A DNA stretch of 64,000 bases from an uncultured Bdellovibrionales bacterium (GTDB lineage: Bacteria; Bdellovibrionota; FAC87; UBA2466). Made by a program: the position numbers and the translations under genes. Positions 53,369-61,346 of this stretch are shown in pieces. Each line of letters opens with the position of its first letter. Position 1 is the first letter of the stretch. A model generated the notes under the pieces. It had not been told where the DNA came from, made no database searches, and saw only the letters and a list, made by a program, of their open reading frames with translations. Location of the stretch: the NCBI GenBank assembly GCA_937903155.1, contig CALCZU010000132.1, positions 1-64,000 on the forward strand, read 5' to 3'.

Positions 53369-55498
53369 TTACCAGCGCGGACGGGGAATCGGTGGTGGTT
53401 TAGTCGGTACCGACGGCAAAGAAATGGGCGGCTTCGGCAACGGTGGCAAGATACTGCCTGGATTCGGAATAGGAATCGACGGAACCCAGGAACGAATGCG
53501 CGCTTCCAAGTTCGCGGCCTCTCGCGAAAGTTGATTAAAGAGATCTGTTAAACGACTCAAATCTTTCGACAGGTTTCCATAATCGGTGACAAAGTTGTTG
53601 ATCTGAGGCCCCAACAGCAAGAGTCTATTTGCTAGAACGTCGATAGAGTTTTTTAGTCGCGCTTCTTCTGCCCCGAGACTTCCAAGCCGCGTGCGAAGGT
53701 TTTGCAAAACCTGACTTGCACCATCGAAAGCGACGGCCGCTTGATTCGACACGACTTCTGCAGCATCGAGCTTTGCCTTCAGCGAGATAAGCGTTTCTGT
53801 GAGTCCTTGCGTCTTCGAACGAATACTTGCAAGGGATGTCTTCGTTGCTGCCTGGAGCAGATCCATCGCACCGATTCGAAATGAAGAACTCTGATTTTTG
53901 TACCAATCATTGAGTGCTGTCGCCGCGTCTTCAAGACGTCCCCAGCTTTGCTGGTGGAGGATATCTACGGTCACATTGACGGCCATGCGATTGAGATCGA
54001 ACTCAAACTGAGTCACTGTCGCTTTTCCTTCATTTCCTTGCGCGAGGTACACAAGCCGTTGTTCTAAAACTTGAGCGGCTCTCGTTCCTTTTAAGTCAAT
54101 GATGGGATTTCCTTCTTGATAACGGCTCATCATCTCACTCGAGTTGACTCCGATAGAGGTCATCATCTTTGCGGTGTTGAGTTGTCCCGCGATACTGGCC
54201 GCGACAACCGCGTAGTCAAACCCGCCGAGAAGTTTTTGCACGTTTCTCGATGCATTTCCTAGGAGTCTTTGAGAGGCGATTTTAAAAAGTCTCTCGGTTT
54301 GACCTTGAACTTCTGCTCTCGAATCGAAATTTTGAATTCGATCCCGGAAGCTTGTCGCACGAGTGCTTCCCAATCCACCTTTCAACCCAAAGGCCAAGTG
54401 ACTCGACGGGAGCGTCGCACTCATACCAGAAGGAATTTTTAAATTGGGCAAGAACATCGTAGGAATATTTGTCATCCAACTGCTTTTGGTTTTGTAAATG
54501 CAGTCGACGCCTTCTGCTTGAACAGCGAACTGGACTCCGATATCTAAAGGACAAGCTTCTCCTAAGATGGAACTTAAGGCACAAGTTGCCGCATTTTCGA
54601 GATCCTGCTGTCCACTTTGGAGGATAAAGGCGACGACATCGTTGAACTCAAGCAGCAGTTGGTCTTGAGCTTCTCGCAAGGATTGCTCAACACTTTTTCC
54701 GGCAGTCGCAATTCCTAAAGCAATGTGGTGGGCGCCTGTTTCAACACTCGCCCAGTCGACAAAGCGTTCCGAAGCGTAATAGCTGTGGGCAGCGCCGGAT
54801 TGAGCGTAAAATCGATCGCGTGCAGTTCGGTACTTCGTTTCGTGTTGTAATTGCTGAAAAGCCGCAGAACTAAAAAGAAACTCGACGGGATTCACTCGTG
54901 GGATGGCGAGCGTTCCACTCAACCAGCTCTCAATTTTCTTAGAGTCGAGCGTGATTCCGTTTCCTAAATTCACTTCGCCGAAGAAAGTTCCTGCTTTGAA
55001 ATTGTAAGAGAGTTTAGCCTCGGTATTTAGCGAATAGGCGAGAATTTTTTGGTTCAGGTTAAAATCAAGAAGGGCTTGATACTGTTTTCCATACTCCAGA
55101 AGTTGATCCGAAAGAGCGGCTCTCTGTGCGATCAGACTGTTGACGGCAGCTTTACTGGCATTCAGCCTTTCTTGGAGAGGGGCAGCGGCCGATTGCGCCT
55201 GGGCAACTTGCTGGTTTACCGCAACGACAAGACCCTGAACATTATTTAAGTTCGCCGTTTCATTTGCGATTTGTTGATTAATCGAATTGAATGCGGCACG
55301 GGCATTCGCAAGGTCCCTATCGACCACGCCGATTCGAGCGCTCACAGCGTCCATCTCTCTTTTGACTCCATCTCTTCGGCCGGCAACATTGCTTAATTGG
55401 TTTTTAAGATCGGTGAGCGGATCTGCAGTCAGGGTCAGTGCAAATAAAAAAAGTCCTAATAGGACCTTCCAGTTTCTACCATTCATTTCAGCGTACAT
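53369..55498 (-). CDS. Secreted coiled-coil protein with Pro-rich tail
   Basis: A 709-residue exported protein: signal peptide (NWKVLLGLFLFALTLTA), a long coiled coil of about 150 residues rich in Ala, Gln and Asn (DRDLANARAAFNSINQQIANE), a globular middle with a Cys set (CALSSILGEACPLDI, DCIYKTKSS), a second coiled coil near 570-660, and a Pro-rich tail (NPGSILPPLPKPPISLPSVP). The start at 55498 has GAGGA six bases upstream; the frame is open 35 codons further but without a signal. No family is recognised. Together with the pilin-like genes next to it, it may form a surface apparatus; this rests on gene order. Confidence 0.7.
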   Translation of the reverse strand: MYAEMNGRNWKVLLGLFLFALTLTADPLTDLKNQLSNVAGRRDGVKREMDAVSARIGVVDRDLANARAAFNSINQQIANETANLNNVQGLVVAVNQQVAQAQSAAAPLQERLNASKAAVNSLIAQRAALSDQLLEYGKQYQALLDFNLNQKILAYSLNTEAKLSYNFKAGTFFGEVNLGNGITLDSKKIESWLSGTLAIPRVNPVEFLFSSAAFQQLQHETKYRTARDRFYAQSGAAHSYYASERFVDWASVETGAHHIALGIATAGKSVEQSLREAQDQLLLEFNDVVAFILQSGQQDLENAATCALSSILGEACPLDIGVQFAVQAEGVDCIYKTKSSWMTNIPTMFLPNLKIPSGMSATLPSSHLAFGLKGGLGSTRATSFRDRIQNFDSRAEVQGQTERLFKIASQRLLGNASRNVQKLLGGFDYAVVAASIAGQLNTAKMMTSIGVNSSEMMSRYQEGNPIIDLKGTRAAQVLEQRLVYLAQGNEGKATVTQFEFDLNRMAVNVTVDILHQQSWGRLEDAATALNDWYKNQSSSFRIGAMDLLQAATKTSLASIRSKTQGLTETLISLKAKLDAAEVVSNQAAVAFDGASQVLQNLRTRLGSLGAEEARLKNSIDVLANRLLLLGPQINNFVTDYGNLSKDLSRLTDLFNQLSREAANLEARIRSWVPSIPIPNPGSILPPLPKPPISLPSVPTKPPPIPRPRW

Positions 55499-55695
55499 CC
55501 TAGTTCCTCTCTGGTTTTTTGATTTCACAACTTTTACTAAGAGCAAATCAGATGCCAGCGCCAAAACCTTTTTTTCGTGCGTAAAAGCGATTTGAAAATG
55601 CATTTTGCAAAACCCAAAATTAAAAAATTACTTGAGTGGGGACAGATTGGCCCTGAGCAGCATTCATTTGTGTAAGAGGGAATTTCGCAATATGC

Positions 55696-55724
55696 TTAAC
55701 TCTGTTAAATATAAACAGAGTTAA
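55696..55724. promoter_or_regulatory. MarR operator, perfect 11-bp inverted repeat
   Basis: TTAACTCTGTT (55696-55706), AAATATA, AACAGAGTTAA (55714-55724). It lies 33 bases before the marR ATG, overlapping or just after a likely -10 (TATGCT, 55691-55696; TTTGTG 18 bases upstream). Its size and place are as expected for a MarR dimer repressing its own operon. Confidence 0.7.
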
Positions 55725-55756
55725 TTATTTTTATTTGAAAAGCCGATAGGAAAGTT

Positions 55757-56236
55757 ATGAAGCCGCACCCCACTTTATCTAAACCCTCCGATGCCCAGCT
55801 CGCAGAACTGATTCTGGACGTGGTCCCCGGACAAATGCGCCTGCTCCGAGCAAAAATGCGAGCAAATGCCGAAGGCGAATTCACTGTTCCCCAGCTCAGA
55901 GTCATGGCTCATGTCTATAAGGGGGCGGCGACGGCGAACGAACTGGCAAGCCTTCAGGGAGTCAGCTTACCCGCGATTTCAAAACTCGTCGATACACTGG
56001 TCACAAAGCATCTACTTGTCCGCGAATATAAAGAAGGAAATCGCAAGCAGGTCTTTCTTTCGCTCAGTAAAAAAGGTGAGAAACGTTTTCTAGAGATCAG
56101 AAAGCGCACTGAAATCGAACTTGCAGAATCGTATGCCTCCCTTTCGTCAGAACAAAGAGGAAGCATTTGTGAAGGATTAAAAGCACTTAAAGATTTTGAG
56201 TCACAAACTTTTTCCAATCAAAAGCGGGGTAATTAA
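55757..56236 (+). CDS. MarR family transcriptional regulator
   Basis: A 159-residue winged-helix repressor. The DNA-binding core reads TVPQLRVMAHVYKGAATANELASLQGVSLPAISKLVDTLVTKHLLVREYKEGNRKQVFLSLSKKG, with the usual L-x-x-x-G-L-V/I wing and D/N-R-R-K turn (GNRKQ). Flanking helices form the dimer interface. It likely responded to drugs or toxins by releasing an efflux operon. AGGA lies six bases before the ATG, with a perfect operator upstream. The pump gene that follows is decayed, so the regulator may be an orphan. Confidence 0.9.
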   Translation: MKPHPTLSKPSDAQLAELILDVVPGQMRLLRAKMRANAEGEFTVPQLRVMAHVYKGAATANELASLQGVSLPAISKLVDTLVTKHLLVREYKEGNRKQVFLSLSKKGEKRFLEIRKRTEIELAESYASLSSEQRGSICEGLKALKDFESQTFSNQKRGN

Positions 56237-56238
56237 AA

Positions 56239-56795
56239 ATGGTTCTTTCGGATCTTTCTATTCGTCGTCCCGTCTTTGCTTGGATGCTCATGCTGGGACT
56301 GATCGCTTTCGGCGGCTTATCCTTTCTCCGCCTAGGCGTGAGCCAGCTCCCCGACGTCGATTTTCCAGTGATTTCCGTTTCTGTCCATCTCGAAGGCGCA
56401 CCGCCCGAAGTGATGGAGCAAGATGTAGTGGACGTTCTCGAAGATAAACTCATGAGTATTGAAGGCGTTCGGGCGGTGAGTTCTTCTTCCAAAAGTAGCT
56501 TTGCAACCATCAAAGTGGAATTCTATTTAAGTCGCAAAATCGATATCGCACTTCAGGACGTTCAGGCCAAAACTGACGGGAGAATCACTTAACATCTACA
56601 GTATGATCGGTCTGATTCTTCTCATGGGTATTGCGAAGAAAAATTCCATTCTTCTTGTCGACTTCACAAATCAAACTCGAGAGTCTGAAGGAAAAAACAT
56701 CATCGATGCACTCTTGCATGCCTGCCTTATCCGGCTTCAGCCGATTTGAGGATCGCCAGTCGCTTCTGGAAAAAGAAACCCAATCAGCCGCGTAA
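56239..56795 (+). pseudogene. RND efflux pump remnant with internal deletions
   Basis: Fragment 1 (56239-56592) encodes the start of an HAE1/AcrB-like pump: MVLSDLSIRRPVFAWMLML TM1, then GVSQLPDVDFPVISV and EGAPPEVMEQDVVDVLEDKL of the porter domain, ending after 117 residues. Directly after, in another frame (about 56585-56749), comes LNIYSMIGLILLMGIAKKNS with ILLVDFTNQTRESEGKN, a late transmembrane segment of the same family, normally about 900 residues downstream, closed by TGA. A further stretch at 56758-56793 reads SRFWKKKPNQPR, possibly the C-terminal tail. About 900 residues are missing, so the gene cannot make a pump. It is the former target of the adjacent MarR. Confidence 0.88.
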
Positions 56796-56841
56796 ACATC
56801 ACTTCCGAAGGAGTGCTGCTTTACTCCAAGACTCTACCGAC

Positions 56842-56847
56842 TATAAT
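56842..56847 (+). promoter_or_regulatory. -10 box of the HAD phosphatase gene, leaderless
   Basis: TATAAT at 56842-56847 with the ATG nine bases downstream; TTTACT at 56820-56825 gives 16-base spacing. No Shine-Dalgarno sequence intervenes. Confidence 0.45.
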
Positions 56848-56856
56848 GGTTAGTAA

Positions 56857-57480
56857 ATGGCATTGAAAACCGCTCCTAAAGCGCTCCTTTTAGACCTCGG
56901 AAATGTTATTTTCGAATTGGATTGGGAAAAACCGATTCAAACTTTAGGTCTCAGAGGATCTCGGCTTGAAAAAATCCTGCTGCATCAAATCCAAGCGTGG
57001 GGTCCTTACGATCAATACGAACGAGGGAAACTCACGACCGATGAGTTCTTGATTTTCCTAAATCAAAACTGTGATCATCCCATCAAACGCGCTGATTTTT
57101 TAGAAGCCTGGCAATCGTTGATAGCAGGCTATTTTATCGGAATGGAAGAGCTGCTAGAAAAACTCTCGGACACTTTACCTTTGTACGCGCTCACCAACAC
57201 TAACCCCGCACATTACGACTATATCCTTTCACTCAAAGGGATGTCGCATTTTAGACAAATCTTTTCGAGCGTGACGACCGGCTTCCGCAAACCCGAAAAT
57301 CAGATTTTTGAAACCGTATTAGAAACCTTAGAACTGCCGCCCGAAGAAATTTTATATATCGACGACACCGAAAGCCATGTGGAGGCCGCAAAAGCACTCG
57401 GCTTTCGCGCAGAAGTTTTCCGAGGCAGTAGCGCCACCGATCTCATCAGAGTTCTCTGGCGCCACCGAATCGAAGTTTAG
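56857..57480 (+). CDS. HAD family phosphatase, YihX-like
   Basis: A 207-residue HAD-IA hydrolase. Motif I is LLLDLGNVIFELD with the nucleophile Asp13; the second Asp is Gly as in YihX and epoxide-hydrolase N-domains. Motif II TNTNPAHY, motif III Lys in FRKPENQIF, motif IV LYIDDTESHVEAA with the metal Asp pair. E. coli YihX is an alpha-glucose-1-phosphate phosphatase; the substrate here is not known. It starts just after the RND remnant, with its own promoter. Confidence 0.88.
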   Translation: MALKTAPKALLLDLGNVIFELDWEKPIQTLGLRGSRLEKILLHQIQAWGPYDQYERGKLTTDEFLIFLNQNCDHPIKRADFLEAWQSLIAGYFIGMEELLEKLSDTLPLYALTNTNPAHYDYILSLKGMSHFRQIFSSVTTGFRKPENQIFETVLETLELPPEEILYIDDTESHVEAAKALGFRAEVFRGSSATDLIRVLWRHRIEV

Positions 57481-57489
57481 TATCGAGCA

Positions 57490-57585
57490 GTCATTGCGAG
57501 AAGCGAAGCGACGAAGCAATCTCGCTGATAACAAGAGCGCTCTTTCGCGTCGAGATTGCTTCGTCGCTTCGCTCCTCGCAATGAC
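57490..57585. repeat. Inverted repeat pair of the dispersed family, 35-base arms
   Basis: Arms 57490-57524 (GTCATTGCGAGAAGCGAAGC, then GACGAAGCAATCTCG) and 57551-57585 are inverted with one mismatch. It lies between convergent genes and could fold into a bidirectional hairpin. Confidence 0.9.
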
Positions 57586-57591
57586 AGCGTT

Positions 57592-58803
57592 CTATGAAAG
57601 TTGGACGCCTTTGGCGATGGGGACGTGAAGGACTCTAACGACTCCTAAGACTGCAGAGATGAAAAGAGTGATTAAACAAAGTGCGGTAATCGTAAGAATG
57701 TCATTTGGAAAATAACTCACGGTAATCTGGCTCCCGAGTGTCATTCCAGGGGCGGGAGGCATCGCAATCCCGTTCGCAAGAAAAGTGCGTGAAACCATCA
57801 CAACAAGAATGACGCCGCAGATCGCTGATCCCGCGCCTAAAAGGGACATTTCCGTAAATAAAAGGCGTAAAATATCGACTTTCTTCTCTCCATTCGCTCG
57901 GGCGACTGAAAATTCGTAGCATCTTTCGGCAACCGAAACCGTAACCGCATTAAAAATACCAAGAAGGATAATCACGAGAATGATCAACTCAAAAATCCGG
58001 CTCTGCCCCTTTAACCATCTCACCCCATTCACGTAGTTGATCTGGTCGAGCTCTTCAAAACTGAAAAACTCTACGTCATTTTTTTCCCACAACGAGGCTT
58101 TTAAATCTTCCCATTCCACGCCCGGCTTCAGGGCAACCGCAACCGATTCTATCGCTTGGGTATCGAGGAGCACTTGTGCATCTTCTAACTCGACTTTGAA
58201 AGAAACATCATCGACGGCTTTGACGCCTGTCTCAAAAACCCCGACCAAAACAAAACTCATCATATTGACCGACCCATCCACGGTCGTCGTCAAAAAGCTC
58301 AGCGATTGGCCCAACTTCACGTTCAGTGCTTGGGCGAGCCCCTTACCAATAAAAATATTCCCTCGACTGCCATCGAGTGGGTGACCTTCAATGATTTTCA
58401 AGCGATCAAAGAAAGCGGCCTCTCGGACTCCTTTCACACCCATTCCCAAGCCACTGAGAGAAACCGTTCCATTTCCGATCAGACCCGAGAGTCCCAGCCG
58501 CGGAAAAGAATCTTGAAGCAAACCCGATTGGGTGAGGTGGGGAAGAATCTCATCCGCATTTTTAAACCAACCCTTCCATGCATTTTCTTTCGTCTCGGTT
58601 CCATGATAGCCCTTCTTAAAGAGTGTTCCATGTCCGTAGCGGGAGTGAATCGACATTTCACGATAGTCCGAAAGAATTCCGTGATTAATCCCTCTAAAGA
58701 GTAAAAGTGCCGCCGCTCCAAAAGCAATCGTCGAAAAAATCAATAAAGATCGCCTCGGGTTTCTGAGGAGATTTCTTAATCCGAATTTAAAAATTCTCGT
58801 CAC
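57592..58803 (-). CDS. ABC transporter permease, MacB/FtsX-like (second permease)
   Basis: A 403-residue inner-membrane permease with the MacB/LolC topology: TM1 at the N-terminus (RRSLLIFSTIAFGAAALLLF), a periplasmic domain of about 230 residues, then three C-terminal helices (FELIILVIILLGIFNAVTV, SLLGAGSAICGVILVVMVS, DILTITALCLITLFISAVLG). It is paralogous to the permease encoded 3 kb upstream (shared YREMSIHSRYGHGTLFKKGYH-type and FSFEELDQINY segments). It overlaps the ATPase gene by four bases and is the last gene of the operon; a long repeat follows. Confidence 0.88.
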   Translation of the reverse strand: MTRIFKFGLRNLLRNPRRSLLIFSTIAFGAAALLLFRGINHGILSDYREMSIHSRYGHGTLFKKGYHGTETKENAWKGWFKNADEILPHLTQSGLLQDSFPRLGLSGLIGNGTVSLSGLGMGVKGVREAAFFDRLKIIEGHPLDGSRGNIFIGKGLAQALNVKLGQSLSFLTTTVDGSVNMMSFVLVGVFETGVKAVDDVSFKVELEDAQVLLDTQAIESVAVALKPGVEWEDLKASLWEKNDVEFFSFEELDQINYVNGVRWLKGQSRIFELIILVIILLGIFNAVTVSVAERCYEFSVARANGEKKVDILRLLFTEMSLLGAGSAICGVILVVMVSRTFLANGIAMPPAPGMTLGSQITVSYFPNDILTITALCLITLFISAVLGVVRVLHVPIAKGVQLS

Positions 58804-59483
58804 GTTCGGTCGATCTTTCCATCTCTTAATCGGATATTATCGTCGGCGCTTTCTAAAACCATTCCGTCATGACTTGCGACAATGGCACTCAATCCAAATT
58901 GCCGGCAGCCTTCTTTCAAAATCTGAATCACCTGTTTGCCATTCGCCTGATCTAAACTCGCCGTCGGCTCATCCGCTAGAATTACCGAAGGTTTTTTCGC
59001 AAGCGCTCTCGCAATCGCGACTCTTTGCCTTTGTCCGCCGCTCATCTGATGCGGAAATTTTTTCTTCTGCCCTTCGATACCGACCATTTTCAAAGCTTCG
59101 TCCACGCGTTCTCGGCGTTTCAACTTACTCAGTCCCTGCCGATGAAGGAAATACTCTACGTTTTCCTCGGCCGTTAACGTCGGAAAAAGATTAAAGCTCT
59201 GAAAAATAAAGCCTAAGTCAAAAAGACGGGCTTTCTCTTTCTCTTTTTCCGAAAGACGATTCACATCCTGTCCCTTAAAAAAAAGTTTTCCAGACTTCGG
59301 TTTGTCCAAAAGTCCAAAGAGATTCAAAAGCGTGCTCTTCCCCGAACCCGAAGGCCCTGAAAGACACACAAGCCTTCCGCTGGGAATTGAGGTTTCTATC
59401 GACTGCAAAGCCTCAATCGTTTCTTCCCCTAGACGATAGGAATAACTCAATCCCTCAACGTGAAAAATACTATTTGTCTTCAT
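58800..59483 (-). CDS. ABC transporter ATP-binding protein, LolD/MacB type
   Basis: A 227-residue ATPase: Walker A GPSGSGKST, Q loop FIFQSFNLFPTLTAEENVEY, signature MSGGQRQRVAIARAL, Walker B VILADEPTASLD, and the switch His in VASHDG. LolD/MacB-type ATPases drive mechanotransmission permeases that extrude lipids, lipoproteins or peptides rather than pumping through a channel. It lies between an acyltransferase gene and a permease gene with four-base overlaps on both sides, so it should power one or both permeases of the operon. Confidence 0.93.
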   Translation of the reverse strand: MKTNSIFHVEGLSYSYRLGEETIEALQSIETSIPSGRLVCLSGPSGSGKSTLLNLFGLLDKPKSGKLFFKGQDVNRLSEKEKEKARLFDLGFIFQSFNLFPTLTAEENVEYFLHRQGLSKLKRRERVDEALKMVGIEGQKKKFPHQMSGGQRQRVAIARALAKKPSVILADEPTASLDQANGKQVIQILKEGCRQFGLSAIVASHDGMVLESADDNIRLRDGKIDRT

Positions 59484-60466
59484 ACTTCACTCACACAGTA
59501 GGCCTTGAAACTGTTTTTTACCGTTTCACGATCGCTTTTTGTCATTCCGAGGCACGGATCCCACTTCATCCCCACTCCTAAAGCTCCGTTATATTCGACG
59601 GCGCCGACACCCAGAGGTTGACCGGGATGGACGGGCGGAACGACTGCCCAACCGACGAATCCTTTTTCTTCTTTTCCGCACCATCTCCCTAAGTTGCTGA
59701 AAGTTCCGACTCTTTTTTTCTTCGCTACCGTCGATGCGAGGATTTTTCGATTCAAATTGTCCGAAAGAAAATCATTTAAGAGAACCGCTACAATCGTGCC
59801 CCAATAAGATTGCAGATCCACTTCTTTTTTGACCTTCGCATGGACGATTTCCGCCGTGTCATTATCCGCAAGATTAACTTCCATGATAGAGGTTTTAATA
59901 CCCGGCGCTTTCGCTTCTTCAAAACTTTCGTAAAGTGAGACCGGAACAATCCACGTGCTATTATCTTTTTCTGACGGTTCTAGATAGGGTCTGACGGCAC
60001 CATTCAAACTGTGAAGCAGGTGTGAGTTCACAGAAACTCCCCGTTTTTTTGCAGATTGACGCGTTTTTTGGGTTTCTTCTTCGCTTAAAAAAATCCAATC
60101 ACACACGATTGTCGATTCACAACGCGGTTTTTCTTTCCACTCTCGGCTCTTTCGGGAGAACTGAACGAGCACGCGAAAAAACTGGATGATCCGCTTAAAC
60201 CACTTCACTAAAAAACCGCTCTCATCGCGAGGGGGAACCGGCGGAAACGAGGTTTCCGTAATTTGGCCTTTGTCAGTGAGAAGTTTCACAAGTCCATTCA
60301 TTCCATCGTAATCCGAATGGGGAATCTCAATCGTTTGAATTCCGGTTACATCCTTTGCAGCGTAGAGAATAGAAGTATCAAACCCCAACTCCGCAAAAAG
60401 ATGAAAAGAGCGCTTAAAGGCATGGCCACCCGTAATCTGTTTTTTAACCACTCCATTACGAGACAT
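59480..60466 (-). CDS. CoA-dependent acyltransferase-superfamily protein (condensation/WS-DGAT fold)
   Basis: A 328-residue protein that appears to belong to the chloramphenicol-acetyltransferase-like acyltransferase superfamily. The HHxxxDG motif reads PHSDYDG at 49-55 (first His replaced by Pro, catalytic second His and Asp retained). RCESTIVCDWIFLSEEET and RGVSVNSHLLHSLNGAV are typical second-half openings, and ILASTVAKKKRVGTFSNLGRW resembles the S-N-x-G region before the DFGWG-like loop. Such enzymes join an acyl group from CoA or a carrier to an alcohol or amine. The start at 60466 has GAGGA seven bases upstream; an earlier ATG (60496) would overlap the previous gene more. It overlaps its neighbours on both sides. 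Confidence 0.72.
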   Translation of the reverse strand: MSRNGVVKKQITGGHAFKRSFHLFAELGFDTSILYAAKDVTGIQTIEIPHSDYDGMNGLVKLLTDKGQITETSFPPVPPRDESGFLVKWFKRIIQFFRVLVQFSRKSREWKEKPRCESTIVCDWIFLSEEETQKTRQSAKKRGVSVNSHLLHSLNGAVRPYLEPSEKDNSTWIVPVSLYESFEEAKAPGIKTSIMEVNLADNDTAEIVHAKVKKEVDLQSYWGTIVAVLLNDFLSDNLNRKILASTVAKKKRVGTFSNLGRWCGKEEKGFVGWAVVPPVHPGQPLGVGAVEYNGALGVGMKWDPCLGMTKSDRETVKNSFKAYCVSEV

Positions 60467-61346
60467 CATAGATTCCTCTTTGTCCGGTTTTTTCAATAAA
60501 AGGTTGTTTCATTTGCGCCATCAAACGGTTTGAAACGGGGGAATAATCATCCCTCGTTCCCACTTCTTTTACAAAATCGGTTTCCCGGTAATACCAGGTT
60601 CGAAAAAAGACGTCCCAAACACAGAGAACCTTGCCGTAATTTTTCTGATACTCCCCTGCTACCGTCGAATGGTGCCAGCGATGAAGTTCGGAAGTATTAA
60701 AAATTCGATTTGCGGTTCGAGAGGCATATTGAATATTCGCGTGTTCTAAAAGTCCTGTGACGATATTGATCGCAACGAAAAGACAGAGAATCTGTTCATT
60801 GGCTCCCATCAAATACACCGGAAAAAAATAGAGCGTCATCGTCAAAAAGAGATCGAAGGGATGAAAGCGAGCCGCATTTGCCCAATACACTCTATCGGCC
60901 CCGTGATGGATGCGGTGAAACCTCCACAAAAATCGATTTTCGTGCGCGAATCGATGAATGAGATAGAAAAAAAGCTCTGCAAATAAAAGAGTGACTAAGA
61001 ACTTCAAGGCCAGGGACTGATTTAAAAGCTCAAACTGAAACGTCGGAATTGAAAACCCAGTAAAAAACCATCGATTTAACCAAGAGCTTAAAAGAACAAT
61101 GACCGGAAAAAGAACAAAGGAGTGGATCAGATCGGCTAAAAAATCCCCCTGATTGAGAAGCCAGTCTTTCCTCGCCGGATCTTTCTTTTCAAGCCAAATC
61201 ATCGCGACAATCAGTGGAGAAGAAAAAAGGAGCGGGTAGACTTCTAAAAACTCGACGGGAACAAAACGCATTGTCAGAGCGATAAAAGTCATAAAGGCGG
61301 CAACGAGACTTAAATATCCCCAATGTGTATGTAATTTTTTAAACAT
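60456..61346 (-). CDS. Fatty-acid hydroxylase / sterol desaturase family membrane enzyme
   Basis: A 296-residue membrane di-iron enzyme. Its histidine boxes are HRFAH, HRIHHGADRVYWANAARFH and HRWHHS (with HANIQY between), matching the fatty-acid-hydroxylase superfamily PF04116, and it has about five membrane helices. These enzymes hydroxylate or desaturate lipids, sterols or sphingolipid precursors using oxygen. The start is taken at 61346, overlapping the upstream permease stop by eight bases. It precedes the acyltransferase with an 11-base overlap. Confidence 0.88.
   Translation of the reverse strand: MFKKLHTHWGYLSLVAAFMTFIALTMRFVPVEFLEVYPLLFSSPLIVAMIWLEKKDPARKDWLLNQGDFLADLIHSFVLFPVIVLLSSWLNRWFFTGFSIPTFQFELLNQSLALKFLVTLLFAELFFYLIHRFAHENRFLWRFHRIHHGADRVYWANAARFHPFDLFLTMTLYFFPVYLMGANEQILCLFVAINIVTGLLEHANIQYASRTANRIFNTSELHRWHHSTVAGEYQKNYGKVLCVWDVFFRTWYYRETDFVKEVGTRDDYSPVSNRLMAQMKQPFIEKTGQRGIYDVS

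Noticed and set aside
53274..53534. Plus-strand ORF rich in Gly opposite the coiled-coil gene
   Set aside because: It is the antisense of the Pro-rich tail codons of the minus-strand gene and spans the terminator hairpin.
56758..56795. C-terminal tail of the RND pump (SRFWKKKPNQPR)
   Set aside because: Plausible by composition, but twelve residues are too few to confirm, and the frame runs on past the expected stop. It is included in the pseudogene span only as possible.
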